NCBI GenBank assembly: GCA_905214855.1
Contig: CAJMNU010000107.1
Location: 1 to 5,541, forward strand
Direction of reading: 5' to 3'
DNA from: an uncultured bacterium
Lineage (GTDB): Bacteria > Bacillota > Clostridia > Lachnospirales > Lachnospiraceae
Length of the DNA stretch: 5,541 nt
In this document: piece after piece, positions 5,247 through 5,541 of the stretch
Numbering within the stretch: position 1 is the first letter of the stretch
Layout of the letters: every line of letters begins with the position of its first letter
The notes under the pieces: generated by a model
What the model was told of the DNA's origin: nothing
What the model saw: the letters and a program-made list of their open reading frames with translations, nothing else
The model's database searches: none
Translations under genes and position numbers: made by a program

Positions 5247-5541
5247 ATGAAATTACAATATAGATCAGTAGAAGAACTGGTATCTGCAGCGAAGTCCTGT
5301 AACAAGAAAATATCAGAGATCATTTTGGAGGAACAGGCTGAGAGCATGGAAAAAACACAGGAAGAAATCTATGAGAAGATGTATGCAAGTTTTCAGGTTA
5401 TGAAACAGTCTGTTATAGACGGAATGGATGAAAATTTGAGATCTTCCAGTGGCTTGAGTGGTGGTGCAGCTGCAAAGATGAGAAAGGCAACAGAAGAGGG
5501 AAGAAATCATTTTGGAACATTATTTGGAAGCGCGATGAGTA
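5247..5541 (+). CDS. sdaAA: L-serine dehydratase, iron-sulfur-dependent, alpha subunit (3' partial)
   Basis: Only the first 98 residues are in the window; the gene runs off the right edge, where about 190 more residues would be expected. It is the catalytic partner of the beta subunit just upstream. The cysteines that bind the [4Fe-4S] cluster lie in the missing part. Visible family features are the N-terminal YRSVEELVSAAKS (5-17), the helix ISEIILEEQAESMEKTQEEIYEKM (22-45), LRSSSGLSGGAAAKM (64-78) and a following Gly-rich turn. The usual form of the third motif, as I recall it from Bacillus SdaAA, is SGLTGGDA, so Ala replaces Asp here. The ATG at 5247 is preceded by AAAGGG (5233-5238) at 8-base spacing. 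The 79-base gap to sdaAB holds a hairpin. Identity rests on N-terminal motifs plus position after sdaAB. Confidence 0.92.
   Translation, partial: MKLQYRSVEELVSAAKSCNKKISEIILEEQAESMEKTQEEIYEKMYASFQVMKQSVIDGMDENLRSSSGLSGGAAAKMRKATEEGRNHFGTLFGSAMS

Noticed and set aside
5313..5510. 65-codon minus-strand frame at the right end
   Set aside because: It is antisense to the serine dehydratase alpha subunit, whose + strand frame has a start, a ribosome site and family motifs.
1..5541. A single functional system linking the lyase, DegV, PHP phosphatase and serine deaminase, for example release and breakdown of serine from proteoglycan linkers
   Set aside because: degV is isolated by its own promoter and terminator, and nothing in the sequence ties the lyase to serine catabolism; adjacency alone is not enough.
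1..5541. CRISPR array, tRNA or rRNA gene, insertion sequence, phage or defence genes
   Set aside because: No regularly spaced repeats, tRNA-like folds, transposase or phage motifs, or terminal inverted repeats were seen; almost all the DNA is covered by housekeeping-type genes.

Overview
The window reads as ordinary chromosomal DNA of a low-GC Firmicute, most likely a gut Lachnospiraceae or similar Clostridia. This rests on A/T-rich coding sequence, strong GGAGG ribosome binding sites, a perfect sigma-A-type promoter, a DegV-family protein, and L-serine dehydratase split into separate beta and alpha genes. The species cannot be named from sequence alone. All supported genes lie on the + strand. 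I see no mobile element, CRISPR array, tRNA or rRNA.

Layout: (1) 1-2373 is the 3' part of a polysaccharide lyase family 8 gene, closest in motif pattern to chondroitin sulfate ABC lyase. About 280 N-terminal residues are missing off the left edge. (2) Ten bases after its stop, a near-consensus promoter (2383-2411) starts a roughly 110-nt leader ahead of a DegV-family fatty-acid-binding protein (2531-3367). That unit closes with a 12-bp intrinsic terminator (3434-3470). (3) After a 191-nt A-rich gap comes a PHP-family phosphoesterase of the histidinol-phosphatase (HisK/HisJ-like) type (3662-4462). (4) Forty-five bases later begins the L-serine dehydratase pair: the beta subunit sdaAB (4508-5167), then the alpha subunit sdaAA (5247 to the right edge, truncated). 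A perfect 7-bp hairpin lies between them.

How they work together: sdaAB and sdaAA encode the two chains of one iron-sulfur L-serine deaminase (serine to pyruvate plus ammonia). The PHP gene may be co-transcribed with them, since no terminator separates them, but a perfect -10 hexamer in the gap leaves room for an independent start. The lyase and degV look like separate units placed side by side, with degV having its own promoter and terminator. No shared pathway links all five genes.

Nothing here is clearly a new biological system. The points most worth a second look are the structured degV leader, the hairpin between the two serine dehydratase genes, the chondroitinase-type lyase in a Firmicute context, and the unassigned substrate of the PHP phosphatase. 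Several start codons and one apparent small gene would be easy to annotate wrongly, and these are flagged.
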